Shown: piece after piece, positions 32,738 through 41,658 of the stretch
Layout of the letters: the number at the start of each line of letters is the position of its first letter
How positions within the stretch are numbered: position 1 is the first letter of the stretch
Assembly (NCBI GenBank): GCA_046233135.1
Contig: JBJXHN010000002.1
Coordinates: forward strand, 310,001-374,000
Direction: 5' to 3'
Length of the DNA: 64,000 nucleotides
DNA from: JBJXHN01 sp046233135
GTDB taxonomy: Bacteria; Pseudomonadota; Alphaproteobacteria; Rhodospirillales; Rhodospirillaceae
Translations under genes and position numbers: made by a program
Notes under the pieces: generated by a model
Told to the model about the DNA's origin: nothing
Database searches by the model: none
What the model saw: the letters and a program-made list of their open reading frames with translations, nothing else

Positions 32738-33898
32738 GTGCTGTTGCCGCCACGCCCTGTCCGTTCGCTCTGGGTTCGTCTTTCCCTGGTGCTTCTGCTG
32801 GCGCTGGTGGTGCCGGGGCTGGCGGGCTGCGCGATGCCGGGGCGGCAGCCGGACGTGTCCCTGCCGCCGCGCGATCCGGTGGCGGACCGGCAGGCGGTGC
32901 TACGCACCCTGTACGGCCAGCCCGGCGCGGACCAGCCGGAACGCCGCCTGCGGGCCGGGGATACGGTGGGGCTGCTGTTCCATATCCGCCCGACAGCGCC
33001 CCCGGCCGAGGATGACACCCTTGCGGTGGGCGATGTGCTGCGGGTGGCCGTGCTGGGCGAGGACCGGAGCCAGGACAGGAACGAGGACCGGGGCGAGGGC
33101 GTGGAGCCCCTGACCCAGCGCATCCAGCCGGACGGCCGGCTCACCTTGCCAGGGATCGGCGCCTTGCCGGCTGCGGGGCGGGCGGTGGCCGATCTGCGGA
33201 CCGCGCTGGAGCGGCTGTACGGGGCACTCTATCGCTGGCCGCGGGTGGACCTGGCGGTGGCCCGGGCGGCGACGGCAGAAGGGCGGTTCCTGGCGACGGT
33301 GGACAGCAGGGCCGGTCCGTCGCGGACGGTGGCGGTGACCCGCGACGGTCATCTGACCTTGCCGGCGCTGGCCCCTTTGCCGGTGGCCGGCCGGCTTCTG
33401 ACCGAGGCGGAAGGGGCCGTCGAGGCGGCTTACGAGGCGGCGGGCCTGCGCATCGGGGTCAGCCTGACGCTGGAGGGTGACCGGGGCTGGCGCACCTATG
33501 TGCTGGGCGAGGTGCAGAAGCCCGGGGTCCAGGAAACGGCACGCCCGCAAACGGCGCTAATGGCCATCGCTGCCGCTGGCGGCACCCGCGAGGAAGCGGA
33601 CCTGACGGATGTGCGCGTGCTCAGCCTGGGCGGCGGCGGAGAGGGTCGGGCTGGCGGCAAGGCCCGCCTGGACCGCCTGAACCTGCTGGAGGCGATGGAG
33701 CGCGCCCGTCTGGAAGCGGACATGGTGCTGCCGGACGAGGCGGTGCTGTACGTCCCCCCCAGCATGCTGGCCGAGGCCGGACGGGCGGCGGACCACATCC
33801 TCCGCCAGACCCTGTTCTTCGAGGGAACCTTCGGGACGATCTACAAGGTGCTGGACCCGTCGGGGATCGACGGCGCCGTGCAGGTGCAGACGCCTTAG
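32738..33898 (+). CDS. Polysaccharide export outer-membrane lipoprotein (Wza/GumB-like)
   Basis: This 386-residue lipoprotein has a signal peptide ending in the lipobox LAGC (residues 27-30 from the GTG start). Two polysaccharide-export/SLBB-type segments are visible: LAVGDVLRVAVLGED with TQRIQPDGRLTLPGIG, and a second RDGHLTLPALAPLPVAGR; later YVLGEVQKPGVQ marks an SLBB domain. The tail ILRQTLFFEGTFGTIYKVL could form the outer-membrane helix. It is the expected partner of the Wzc-like protein at 21605. I prefer the GTG at 32738 behind GAGAGG; an ATG at 32690 adds 16 residues. An unusual RSQDRNEDRGEG insert lies near residue 113. Confidence 0.82.
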   Translation: MLLPPRPVRSLWVRLSLVLLLALVVPGLAGCAMPGRQPDVSLPPRDPVADRQAVLRTLYGQPGADQPERRLRAGDTVGLLFHIRPTAPPAEDDTLAVGDVLRVAVLGEDRSQDRNEDRGEGVEPLTQRIQPDGRLTLPGIGALPAAGRAVADLRTALERLYGALYRWPRVDLAVARAATAEGRFLATVDSRAGPSRTVAVTRDGHLTLPALAPLPVAGRLLTEAEGAVEAAYEAAGLRIGVSLTLEGDRGWRTYVLGEVQKPGVQETARPQTALMAIAAAGGTREEADLTDVRVLSLGGGGEGRAGGKARLDRLNLLEAMERARLEADMVLPDEAVLYVPPSMLAEAGRAADHILRQTLFFEGTFGTIYKVLDPSGIDGAVQVQTP

Positions 33899-33987
33899 GG
33901 CAAGTTGAGAAAGAGACGGGGGGGCTCAATAAGAAAGATCATGGGGCGCGCAAAGGGCACGCCCTGTCGGCACGTCCCGTCATTCCG

Positions 33988-35469
33988 TCACTTCGGGTCG
34001 AAACGCGCTGTCAGCGCATAGGCTTCGAACAGGCGCTTGGGCGCTATCGCGAAGGCCAGGGGGACCATGCCGATTTGCATCGGCTCGTCCGTCGCGCTCA
34101 GCGACAGCGAGACCGTGCCCGGCGCCCGCAGCCAGTTTCCGATGGCCGTTCCCGCCGCATCGGCCACATCGGCACCGGCGGCCTGAGTCAGCAGGCCCCG
34201 CACCTGGCTTTCCACTTCCATCGCCACCTCGTCCGGCGTCACTCCGTCCTCGGCCATGCCGTCTTCCAGCAACGTCTGGCTGGCGATTGAGCGATCCACC
34301 CGCAGGCTCAGGTCCCGGACCAGCAGCGACTGTCCCACCTCCGCGGCGGCATTCTGCCCGCGCAGGGCATGGTTCAATGCCTCGGCGGTCAGTCCCGTCA
34401 GGGACGTCGATACCGTCACCGACCCGACATCCCCAAGACCGATATGGAGCGGGCCGACGGCGGCTTCCCCCGTCTCCGGCTCCAGCGAATGTCTCCAGCC
34501 CAGGGCCAGCGACACGAACGGTTGCCCGCTTTGCGCCATCAGGTCTTCCAGCGACCGGCGAACGGCTCCGTCGGGCATGCCCTCGGGTGTCAGCTGGTAG
34601 CCGTCGACGGTGACGCTGGCGCGCATGATGACCCCCTGGTCGGCCACAAGGTCATCATAGGCCATGCGGGTGATCCGCACCGGCTCGGGGAACTTCGGAT
34701 TCGTGATCACCGCGTCTTCGAAGGACATCGAGACCGGAAGCGACGCCAGCAGCGCCATCAGCCTGTTCTGATCCTCGCCGCCCGCCGTCATCATGCGGGA
34801 ATAGGCAGAGATATCCATCGGTCCGGTGACCACGCGACGGGTGGTCATGGAGCCGGCGCCCTGCGCCTGCCGAAAGTCGGTGATCTCCAAGCGTTCCATG
34901 ACGCCATCGATGATCTCGCCCGTCTCCGCATGGCCATAGGTGGCTTCGGCCACTTCGGAGTCGCCCGGCAGCACATAGGTATAGGTCATCGCGTCCATGA
35001 TGACCGCCTTGCCGCTGAGCCGTCCCGCTGGCAGGTCCATGGGGCGGGTCAAGTCCAGGTCGTCGAAAGCCAATCGGTCGGCAGTGCCGGTGCGGAAGGG
35101 CAGGGGCGGAGCCAGCCCCGCTGCCTTCGCCTGGGATTCCCCGTCGATGAACAGGCTTTCGAAGGTCAGGTCGAGGTGGGTGGGGTGATCCCCGTCCAGC
35201 TTGAAATCGCTGGCGGTCAGCCGGCCTGCCCTGACGGTGATCAGGGTCGGAAGGACGGCTTCGAAATCCGTGATGGTCACCGACAGGGCCAGGGGGTCGG
35301 CATCGATCCCGCTATAGGAGGCGCTGGCGCCGGAGGTGGCGCCGAAGGCTTCGACCGCCTGGCGGGCCTGTTCCTCCATGCCGATCTTCATGACCATGTA
35401 GCCGCCGATGCCGATCCCCCCGAGAACGACAGCCCCGATACCGAGGCCGATGGCGAGTTTGCGGGACAT
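33988..35469 (-). CDS. Uncharacterised membrane-anchored protein
   Basis: This 493-residue protein has one N-terminal helix (LAIGLGIGAVVLGGIGIGGY) and a long region of alternating beta-strand-like segments (LSVTITDFEAVLP, LTASDFKLDGD, LEITDFRQAQG, SLALGWRHSLEP), probably outside the cytoplasm. The layout recalls DUF945 or AsmA-like envelope proteins, but I cannot make a firm family match. TGCAAAGGAGTACCTTC precedes the ATG. It stands alone between the Wza-like gene and an ABC importer, and its role is unknown. Confidence 0.75.
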   Translation of the reverse strand: MSRKLAIGLGIGAVVLGGIGIGGYMVMKIGMEEQARQAVEAFGATSGASASYSGIDADPLALSVTITDFEAVLPTLITVRAGRLTASDFKLDGDHPTHLDLTFESLFIDGESQAKAAGLAPPLPFRTGTADRLAFDDLDLTRPMDLPAGRLSGKAVIMDAMTYTYVLPGDSEVAEATYGHAETGEIIDGVMERLEITDFRQAQGAGSMTTRRVVTGPMDISAYSRMMTAGGEDQNRLMALLASLPVSMSFEDAVITNPKFPEPVRITRMAYDDLVADQGVIMRASVTVDGYQLTPEGMPDGAVRRSLEDLMAQSGQPFVSLALGWRHSLEPETGEAAVGPLHIGLGDVGSVTVSTSLTGLTAEALNHALRGQNAAAEVGQSLLVRDLSLRVDRSIASQTLLEDGMAEDGVTPDEVAMEVESQVRGLLTQAAGADVADAAGTAIGNWLRAPGTVSLSLSATDEPMQIGMVPLAFAIAPKRLFEAYALTARFDPK

Positions 35470-35607
35470 GAAGGTACTCCTTTGCAGCGCAGGGTAGCGA
35501 GATGGCCGTATGGTTTCGTGCGGGGCGCGTCCTGTCAAGCGACCCTTCGGAAAAAACACGCGACCCTGCACTGCGGAAGGAGAAGACGCTGCTATCCGGT
35601 TCTATTC

Positions 35608-36621
35608 TTACTCTGTCACGGACAACTCGTAGACCTCATGCGTCCAGGCGTGTTCCGGGGCCTTGGTGATCACCGGATCGCTTTCGCCCGACAGCAGGAT
35701 GTCGACGGTGCGCTGATAGGCTTCCGGATCCAGGAAACCCAGCGGTTGGGCTTCGTCCTGCACCAGATGAGCGACTTCCGACAGCATGCGGCGCTGGTGG
35801 GTTTCCTCCAGGGCGCCGGTCATGTCGTTTTCCAGAACTAGTTCGACGGCATCGTCCTGGTTCTCCAGCGCCCAGGCCCAGCCCTTGTTGGTGGCTTTCA
35901 CGAAGCGGCCCAGCTTTTCGACCGTGGCCGGGTCTTCCAGGTCCTCTTCCAGGACCCACAAGCCGTCTTCCAGGGTGGCGACACCGTAGTCCTCGTATTT
36001 GAAGGTGATCAACTGGTCCTGCGGAATGCCACCGTCCGCCACCTGCCAGTATTCGTTATAGATCTCGGTGGAGATGCAGGGTGCCTGATTTTGCAGGATC
36101 GGATCCACGTTGAACCCCTGCTTCAGGATGGTGATATCGGGGTCGGAGCCGCTGGTGGAGAAGCCCAGCTTGCTCATCCAGGCCAGGAACGGATACTCGT
36201 TGCCGCCGAACCATACGCCGATGGTCTGGCCCTTGAAGTCGTCGGGCTTGGTAATGCCGGAATCCTTGCGGCAGGTCAGCATCAGGCCGGACTTCTGGAA
36301 CACCTGGGCGATGTTGACCAGCGGCACGCCCTTTTCCCGGGTGGCCAGCGCGCTGGGCATCCAGTCGACCACCACATCGGCGCCGCCGCCGGCGATCACC
36401 TGGCTGGGGTTGATGTCCGGGCCACCCGCGCGGATCTCCACGTCCAGGCCGGCATCGTCATAGAACCCCTGGGCCTTGGCGGCGTAATAGCCGGCGAACT
36501 GGGCCTGGGGCAGCCACTTCAGCTGCAACGTCAGGGAATCGGCGGCCAGGGCCGGCGCGGCGGCCGAGGCGGCCAGGGCCGCAGCGGCGATCAGGGGGCG
36601 CAGGAAGGTCGGGCGGATCAT
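35608..36621 (-). CDS. ABC transporter substrate-binding protein, NMT1/THI5 family
   Basis: This 337-residue periplasmic protein has a clear signal peptide (cleavage after APALAA near residue 26). The mature start LTLQLKWLPQAQFAGYYAAK is the hallmark of the NMT1/THI5-like group that binds thiamin-pyrimidine precursors, riboflavin-like or other heterocyclic compounds. ADVVVDWMPSAL and YEDYGVATLEDGLW follow. It is the last gene of a four-gene minus-strand operon (ATPase, two permeases, binding protein). No TPP or FMN riboswitch is seen before the operon, so the substrate is open. Confidence 0.85.
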   Translation of the reverse strand: MIRPTFLRPLIAAAALAASAAAPALAADSLTLQLKWLPQAQFAGYYAAKAQGFYDDAGLDVEIRAGGPDINPSQVIAGGGADVVVDWMPSALATREKGVPLVNIAQVFQKSGLMLTCRKDSGITKPDDFKGQTIGVWFGGNEYPFLAWMSKLGFSTSGSDPDITILKQGFNVDPILQNQAPCISTEIYNEYWQVADGGIPQDQLITFKYEDYGVATLEDGLWVLEEDLEDPATVEKLGRFVKATNKGWAWALENQDDAVELVLENDMTGALEETHQRRMLSEVAHLVQDEAQPLGFLDPEAYQRTVDILLSGESDPVITKAPEHAWTHEVYELSVTE

Positions 36622-36690
36622 CGGAAACGGGCCTCCTTGATACGGGGACGGGCGAAACGGGGAAGGGCGACACGGCCAGGACCGGAAACC

Positions 36691-37686
36691 TCATCCGGTG
36701 CGGGCGCTGGGGTGCCAGAAGGTCAGCGCCCGTTCGGCCAGGGAAATCAGGCCATAAAATCCCGATCCGGCCAGGGCGGCGACGGCGATGGTCGCCCAGA
36801 CCAGGTCGGTGTTCATGCGGGCCACCTCGGTGGAAATGCGGAAGCCCATGCCGACGATGGGGGTGCCGAAGAACTCGGCGACGATGGCGCCGATCAGGGC
36901 CAGCGTGGAGTTGATTTTCAGGCCGTTGAAGATGAACGGCAGGGCGGCCGGCAGCCGCAGCTTGACCAGCGTTGGCCCGTAGCCGGCTGCGTAGGAGCGC
37001 ATCAGGTCCAGTTGCTCCGTCTCGGCCGCGCGCAGGCCCGACAGGGTGTTGACCAGGATCGGGAAGACGGTCATCGCCACCACCACGGCGGCCTTGGACG
37101 GCCAGTCGAAGCCGAACCACATGACCATGATCGGCGCGATGCCGACGATGGGCATGGCTCCGGCGATGCTGGCCAGCGGCAGCATGCCCCGCGCCAGGAA
37201 GGGCACCCGGTCGGCCACCAGCGCCAGCCCGATGCCGATGGCGCAGCCGGCGATATAGCCGCTGAGCGCGCCTCTCAGCACGGTCTGGACGAAATCCGCC
37301 CACAGCACCGGCAGGTTCCCGGCAAAGGCCGCCCCGATGGCCGAAGGGGCGGGCAGCAGCACGGCGGGCACGTCGAAGGCCCGCACCGCGATCTCCCACA
37401 GGAAAATCATCAGCAGGCCGAGCAGGGCGGGCACCACCAGCCGTCGCCAGCGTGGCACCCGGACGCCCTTGCCCGGCGGCTCGGCAAGCCGGGCCATGGC
37501 CACGCCGAAGGTGCCGATGGCGCCGGCAACCCAGACCGGCAGGCCGCCGGCCATCGCCCCTTCGGGCAGATCAAGGGCGCGCAGGGCGGCGGCCATGGCC
37601 ACCAGCCCGGCAACCACCAGCACCATCGGCCCGCGCGGTCCGTCCAGCAGGGTGCTGCGGCGCGACATCCGGGAGGGGGGGCTCAT
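36691..37686 (-). CDS. ABC transporter permease with N-terminal helical extension
   Basis: This 331-residue permease belongs to the binding-protein-dependent (SsuC/TauC-like) group: EAA-type loop LMRSYAAGYGPTLVKLRLPA, with typical helices LSGYIAGCAIGIGLAL and MPIVGIAPIMVMWFGF. The first 90 residues hold about three extra helices (MVLVVAGLVAMAAALRAL, VWVAGAIGTFGVAMA) not found in a standard 250-residue family member. Start and the stop of the other permease overlap by ATGA. It likely forms a heterodimer with that permease. Confidence 0.85.
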   Translation of the reverse strand: MSPPSRMSRRSTLLDGPRGPMVLVVAGLVAMAAALRALDLPEGAMAGGLPVWVAGAIGTFGVAMARLAEPPGKGVRVPRWRRLVVPALLGLLMIFLWEIAVRAFDVPAVLLPAPSAIGAAFAGNLPVLWADFVQTVLRGALSGYIAGCAIGIGLALVADRVPFLARGMLPLASIAGAMPIVGIAPIMVMWFGFDWPSKAAVVVAMTVFPILVNTLSGLRAAETEQLDLMRSYAAGYGPTLVKLRLPAALPFIFNGLKINSTLALIGAIVAEFFGTPIVGMGFRISTEVARMNTDLVWATIAVAALAGSGFYGLISLAERALTFWHPSARTG

Positions 37687-38615
37687 GCCGCTCCTCCCAT
37701 CGCCTTGCGGGCCAGCCATTCCACCCGGCCGACTAGGAACACCAGGGTGACCGACAGCACGGCGGCCATCACCAGGGCGGCCCACATCTGCACGGTCTGG
37801 CCGTAGTAGCTGCCGGCCAGCAGCCGCGCGCCCAGGCCCATGTTGGCGCCGGTGGGCAGCTCGCCGACGATGGCGCCGACCAGGGCGGCGGCGATGGCCA
37901 CCCGCATGCTGGCGAACAGATAGGGCAGGCTGGCGGGAAAGCGCAGCTTCCAGAAGATCTGGCCCGGCGTGGCGGCATAGGTGCGCATCAGGTCCATGGC
38001 CAGGGGATCGGCGGCCCGCAGGCCCTTGACCATGCCCACGGTGACCGGGAAGAAGCACAGGTACATGGCGATCACCGCCTTGGGCACCAGTCCGGTCAGC
38101 CCGACGGCGCCCAGCACCACCACCACCATCGGGGCGATGGCCAGGATGGGGATGGTCTGGCTGGCGATCACCCAGGGCAGCAGCCCGGCTTCCAGCACCC
38201 GCACCTGCACGATCCCCACGGCGATCACCAGGCCGAGCAGCGACCCGAAGGCAAAGCCCACCAGCGTCGACGAGGCGGTGACGGCGGTATGGATCAACAG
38301 GCCGCGCGGGCTGGTCACGTTGTGTCCGAACACGCCGTCGGCCCAGGCGCCGAACACCTGGACCGGGGTGGGCACCACCGGACGCTTCTGGGTGGCGGCC
38401 GCCACGATGCGCTCGCCCAGGCTCCAGTCCTGGCCGGCGCGCTCCATGGCTTGCAAGACCAGTCCCTGGTTGGCGATCAGGGCGGCCGCCATCCACAGAA
38501 CCAGAACCACGGCGGAGACGACGGCCACCGGCACTCCGTTGTGCCGGATCCCGTGCCACAGGGCGGCGGTACGGGAGGATGCGGCATGGAAGGAGGGGGC
38601 GCCGTCAGTGGTCAT
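37683..38615 (-). CDS. ABC transporter permease
   Basis: This 310-residue permease of the SsuC/TauC-like group has the cytoplasmic coupling loop LMRTYAATPGQIFWKLRFPA and helices LVGFAFGSLLGLVIAVGIV, AIAPMVVVVLGAVGLTG and AALVGAIVGELPTG. A periplasmic insert after the first helix (LVLQAMERAGQDWSLGERIV) is longer than usual. Its ATG overlaps the ATPase stop by 11 nt and its stop overlaps the next permease start by 4 nt. Confidence 0.88.
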   Translation of the reverse strand: MTTDGAPSFHAASSRTAALWHGIRHNGVPVAVVSAVVLVLWMAAALIANQGLVLQAMERAGQDWSLGERIVAAATQKRPVVPTPVQVFGAWADGVFGHNVTSPRGLLIHTAVTASSTLVGFAFGSLLGLVIAVGIVQVRVLEAGLLPWVIASQTIPILAIAPMVVVVLGAVGLTGLVPKAVIAMYLCFFPVTVGMVKGLRAADPLAMDLMRTYAATPGQIFWKLRFPASLPYLFASMRVAIAAALVGAIVGELPTGANMGLGARLLAGSYYGQTVQMWAALVMAAVLSVTLVFLVGRVEWLARKAMGGAA

Positions 38616-39417
38616 GGCCGGCCCTCAGGCCTGCGCGCACCCGGGCGGCGAGCTGGCGGAATTCGGCGCTGTCGCGCAGGGCGGCCGTGCGGTCCCGGGG
38701 CAGGCCGCGGCAATCGACCACATCGACGATGCGTCCCGGCCGGGGGGTCATCACCACCACCTTGGTGGACAAGAAGACGGCTTCGGAAATCGAATGGGTG
38801 ACGAAAACACAGGTCTTGCCGGTTTCCCGCCAGAGGTCGGTCAACTGCTGGTTCAGGTCGTGGCGGGTGATTTCGTCCAGGGCGCCGAAGGGCTCGTCCA
38901 TCAGCAGCAGATCGGGCGACAGCGCCAGCGCCCGGGCGATGGACACCCGCTGACGCATGCCCCCGGACAGCTGCCAGGGAAACTTGCGTTCGAATCCGGC
39001 CAGCCCGACCCGGGCAAGGGTTTCCCGGGCGCGGGCCTGGCGCGCGTCCGCGGCCATGCCGCCCAGTTCCAGCGGCAGGGTGACGTTGCGTTCGACGGTG
39101 CGCCAGGGGAACAGGGCCGGGGCCTGGAACACATAGCCGTACAGCCGCCGCTCCCGCGCTTCGTGGGGGGTGACCCCTTCCACACGGATGGTCCCGGCAC
39201 TGGGCTGTTCCAGGTCGGCGATGACCCGCAGCAGGGTGGTCTTGCCGCAGCCCGATGGCCCGATCAGCGACACGAAATCCCCGGTCTCCACGGTCAGGTC
39301 CACGTCCTTCAGGGCATGGATGGGGCCGTCAGCCCCGGCATAGGTCAGGGTCAGGCCGTGGGCTTCCACCATGACGGGGGCGGACGCGGCAGACGGAGCG
39401 GTGGCGGCAGCGGGCAT
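38605..39417 (-). CDS. ABC transporter ATP-binding protein (nitrate/sulfonate/taurine group)
   Basis: This 270-residue ATPase has Walker A GPSGCGKTT at residues 53-61, Q-loop VFQAPALFPWRTV, signature LSGGMRQRVSIARAL and Walker B LLLMDEPFGALD, followed by HSISEAVFLSTKVVVM. It energises the import system with the two downstream permeases and the NMT1/THI5-like binding protein. The ATG at 39417 is preferred; a GTG at 39453 would add 12 residues. It is the first gene of the operon and divergent from hprK. Confidence 0.9.
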   Translation of the reverse strand: MPAAATAPSAASAPVMVEAHGLTLTYAGADGPIHALKDVDLTVETGDFVSLIGPSGCGKTTLLRVIADLEQPSAGTIRVEGVTPHEARERRLYGYVFQAPALFPWRTVERNVTLPLELGGMAADARQARARETLARVGLAGFERKFPWQLSGGMRQRVSIARALALSPDLLLMDEPFGALDEITRHDLNQQLTDLWRETGKTCVFVTHSISEAVFLSTKVVVMTPRPGRIVDVVDCRGLPRDRTAALRDSAEFRQLAARVRAGLRAGHDH

Positions 39418-39650
39418 GGGGAATCCGGATTGCCTATCAAAGGAGCGGGACACGGGAACCAGCCCGGGATATGGGCAGGCCGCGCCAAATGGGAAGAGGC
39501 GGCGCGACGGTCCGAAAGGGTATGCGGCGACACCGGCCGGGGCAAGCCTTCGCGACGGTCCGGGGGCGACGGCGTCATCTCCTTGAATTCGCCGGTGTAT
39601 ACGGTTTCACTGATGCGGTCCCTTCTCTCCGATGCAGCCCCCGGTGCGCC

Positions 39651-40133
39651 ATGACCGAGTCTCCCCTGCCGCCGACCCTCCACGGCACGGCCGTTGCCCT
39701 GAACGGTCTGGCGGTGCTGCTGCGCGGGCCGTCTGGGGCAGGGAAGTCGGATCTGGCCCTGCGGCTGCTCGACCTCGGCTTCCGGCTGGTGGCCGACGAC
39801 CGCGTGGTGGTAACGGAAGCTGCCGCCGACTCCGGCCTCCCCACCGTGTGTGCGCCCCCCGCTCTGGCCGGACTGCTGGAGGTGCGCGGGGTGGGGATCG
39901 TGCCGGTCGCGGCGCTGCCCGGGCCAGTGCCGCTGGCCCTGGTCATCGACCTGTGTCCCGCCGCCGAGGTGCCCCGCCTGCCCGAGCCGGAACGGACAAC
40001 GGTGGCCGGATGCCCAGTGGCGCGGCTGAGGCTTGATCCCTGGGCGCTCTCCGCACCGCAAAAAGTTCGCCTTGCCCTGTCGTTGCACCAAGGGGATAGT
40101 GGGGCCGACTGTGCGAGTCCAGGGGGTGGATGA
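39651..40133 (+). CDS. hprK: HPr kinase/phosphorylase, short alphaproteobacterial form
   Basis: This 160-residue protein is the catalytic half only, as in other alphaproteobacteria (Gram-positive HprK is about 310). Walker A is GPSGAGKSDLALRLLD (GPSGAGKS at 26-33), VADDRVVV holds catalytic acidic residues and LLEVRGVGIVPV is the HprK signature. It phosphorylates HPr on a regulatory serine or reverses this, setting PTS output by metabolite level. It is the first of four genes for a regulatory PTS; rapZ starts 7 nt after its stop. No strong Shine-Dalgarno is seen before the ATG. Confidence 0.93.
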   Translation: MTESPLPPTLHGTAVALNGLAVLLRGPSGAGKSDLALRLLDLGFRLVADDRVVVTEAAADSGLPTVCAPPALAGLLEVRGVGIVPVAALPGPVPLALVIDLCPAAEVPRLPEPERTTVAGCPVARLRLDPWALSAPQKVRLALSLHQGDSGADCASPGGG

Positions 40134-40140
40134 CCTGTCG

Positions 40141-41070
40141 ATGACCGAGCTTTCCTCTCAGGCGGCCGACGAGGCCCCGCCGCGGCGGCTTGCCGTGGTC
40201 ACCGGCATGTCCGGGGCCGGGCGGACCAGCGCATTGAAGGCGCTGGAAGACCTGGGCTACGAGGCCGTGGACAACCTGCCGCTCTATCTGATCGACGGGC
40301 TGACCGAGACCGGGCGCGGGCGTCAGCGGCCGATGGCGCTGGGCATCGACAGCCGCACCCGGGGGTTCGACGGGGCCGCCGTGTCGGCGGCGCTGGATAC
40401 CCTGGTGGCGACGGCCGGTTTCGACACCCGGTTGATCTTTGTGGACTGCGATGATGCGGTGCTCGGTCGCCGGTATACCGAAACCCGGCGCCGTCATCCG
40501 CTGGCTGTCGAACGGCCGCTGAACGACGGTATCGCCCTGGAACGGCGGCTGCTGGAACCGTTGAAGGCGCGGGCGGATCTGCTGCTGGATACCACCGAGA
40601 TGAAGCCCGGGGATCTGCGGCGAATCCTGGAAGGCCATTTCGCCCTGGACCAAAGCGGGGAGATGACGGTCTTCGTCACCTCCTTCGGCTTTCGCAACGG
40701 CCTGCCGCGTGAAGCGGACCTGGTGATCGATGTGCGTTTTTTGCGCAATCCGCATTATGATCCTGTGTTGCGGCCGATGACCGGGCTGGATCGTCCGGTG
40801 GCGGACTATGTGGCCGCCGACCAGGATTACGACAGCTTCTTCGAAAAACTCACCGGAATGCTGTCTGTCCTGTTGCCTCGCTATCAGGCAGAGGGCAAAA
40901 GCTATCTTACCCTGGCGATCGGTTGTACCGGTGGCCGCCACAGGTCGGTTTACACGACCGAGCGTTTGGCGGCATGGTTGGTGGACCGGGATTTTCGGGC
41001 CCAGGCGCGCCACCGGGATTTGACTCAGGAACTCCAGCCGGAGCCGTTGATGCAAGGACGTCCTTTATGA
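40141..41070 (+). CDS. rapZ: RapZ-family RNase adapter / nucleotide-binding protein (YvcJ/YhbJ)
   Basis: This 309-residue protein has the RapZ two-domain build. The N-terminal P-loop is VVTGMSGAGRTSALKALED, with Arg where Lys is commoner. The C-terminal domain contains VTSFGFRNGLPREADLVIDVR, FLRNPHYDP and IGCTGGRHRSVYTTERLA. In E. coli RapZ directs RNase E to a small RNA controlling glucosamine-6-phosphate synthase; in alphaproteobacteria its role within the PTS locus is less defined. It sits between hprK and the EIIA gene with a 4-nt overlap to the latter. Confidence 0.93.
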   Translation: MTELSSQAADEAPPRRLAVVTGMSGAGRTSALKALEDLGYEAVDNLPLYLIDGLTETGRGRQRPMALGIDSRTRGFDGAAVSAALDTLVATAGFDTRLIFVDCDDAVLGRRYTETRRRHPLAVERPLNDGIALERRLLEPLKARADLLLDTTEMKPGDLRRILEGHFALDQSGEMTVFVTSFGFRNGLPREADLVIDVRFLRNPHYDPVLRPMTGLDRPVADYVAADQDYDSFFEKLTGMLSVLLPRYQAEGKSYLTLAIGCTGGRHRSVYTTERLAAWLVDRDFRAQARHRDLTQELQPEPLMQGRPL

Positions 41071-41468
41071 TCGGCATGGTATTGGTAACGCATGGCCGTC
41101 TGGCGGAGGAGCTGATCGCCGCAACCGAGCATGTGATGGGCAAGCAGACCCAGATCGCGGCGGTCTGCATCGGCCCGGATGATGATATGGAACAGCGGCG
41201 CGACGATATCCTGCGCTGCGTGGAACAGGTGGATACGGGCGACGGGGCCATCCTGCTGACCGACATGTTCGGCGGCACCCCGTCGAATCTGGCGATTTCC
41301 GTGATGGAAAAGGCGCGGATCGAGGTGATTGCCGGGGTCAACCTGCCCATGCTGATCCGTCTGGCCACGGTGCGGGATACCCAGTCCCTGGATCAGGCCG
41401 CCACCAGCGCCCAGGAGGCGGGGCGGAAATATATCAATGTTGCCTCGCGTCTGCTGACCCAGGATTAG
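41067..41468 (+). CDS. PTS EIIA component, mannose family (regulatory)
   Basis: This 133-residue EIIA-Man-type domain has its phosphorylatable His at residue 9 (MIGMVLVTHGRLAEEL) and the family block ILLTDMFGGTPSNLAI near 68-83, followed by GVNLPMLIRLA. It receives phosphate from HPr. No EIIB or EIIC partner is encoded in this window, so it probably acts as a signalling end point, as in other alphaproteobacterial hprK-EIIA-HPr loci. ATGA overlap with rapZ. Confidence 0.92.
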   Translation: MIGMVLVTHGRLAEELIAATEHVMGKQTQIAAVCIGPDDDMEQRRDDILRCVEQVDTGDGAILLTDMFGGTPSNLAISVMEKARIEVIAGVNLPMLIRLATVRDTQSLDQAATSAQEAGRKYINVASRLLTQD

Positions 41469-41567
41469 GGCGGATAAAAAGACCGGCACGTCTTCCCAAG
41501 ACAACGGACTCCGGGTAAACCGGGGCCAGCCCGAAAAAAAAAGCGGGCGCGCGCGATAAAAAAGAAT

Positions 41568-41594
41568 GCTGCGCATAAAAGCGAAGCTGCGCAT
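41568..41594 (+). repeat. Direct repeat of GCTGCGCAT in the HPr leader
   Basis: Two identical GCTGCGCAT units begin at 41568 and 41586 (18-bp period), each containing the palindrome TGCGCA. They lie in the 190-bp spacer between the EIIA and HPr genes, 65-90 nt before the HPr start. The rest of the spacer is unusually A-rich in short runs and has no gene. Confidence 0.5.
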
Positions 41595-41658
41595 TGCACG
41601 ATGATGGCGGGGAGCAGAGACCATCGTCCGGGAAACGACTTCAGGAACGCCAGAACCG

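Noticed and set aside
36091..37806. 571-codon plus-strand open frame
   Set aside because: It lies opposite the binding protein and permease genes and is made of low-complexity Gly/Gln/His/Arg runs.
39418..39650. TPP or FMN riboswitch before the ABC importer
   Set aside because: No conserved THI or RFN box sequences are visible on the minus strand.
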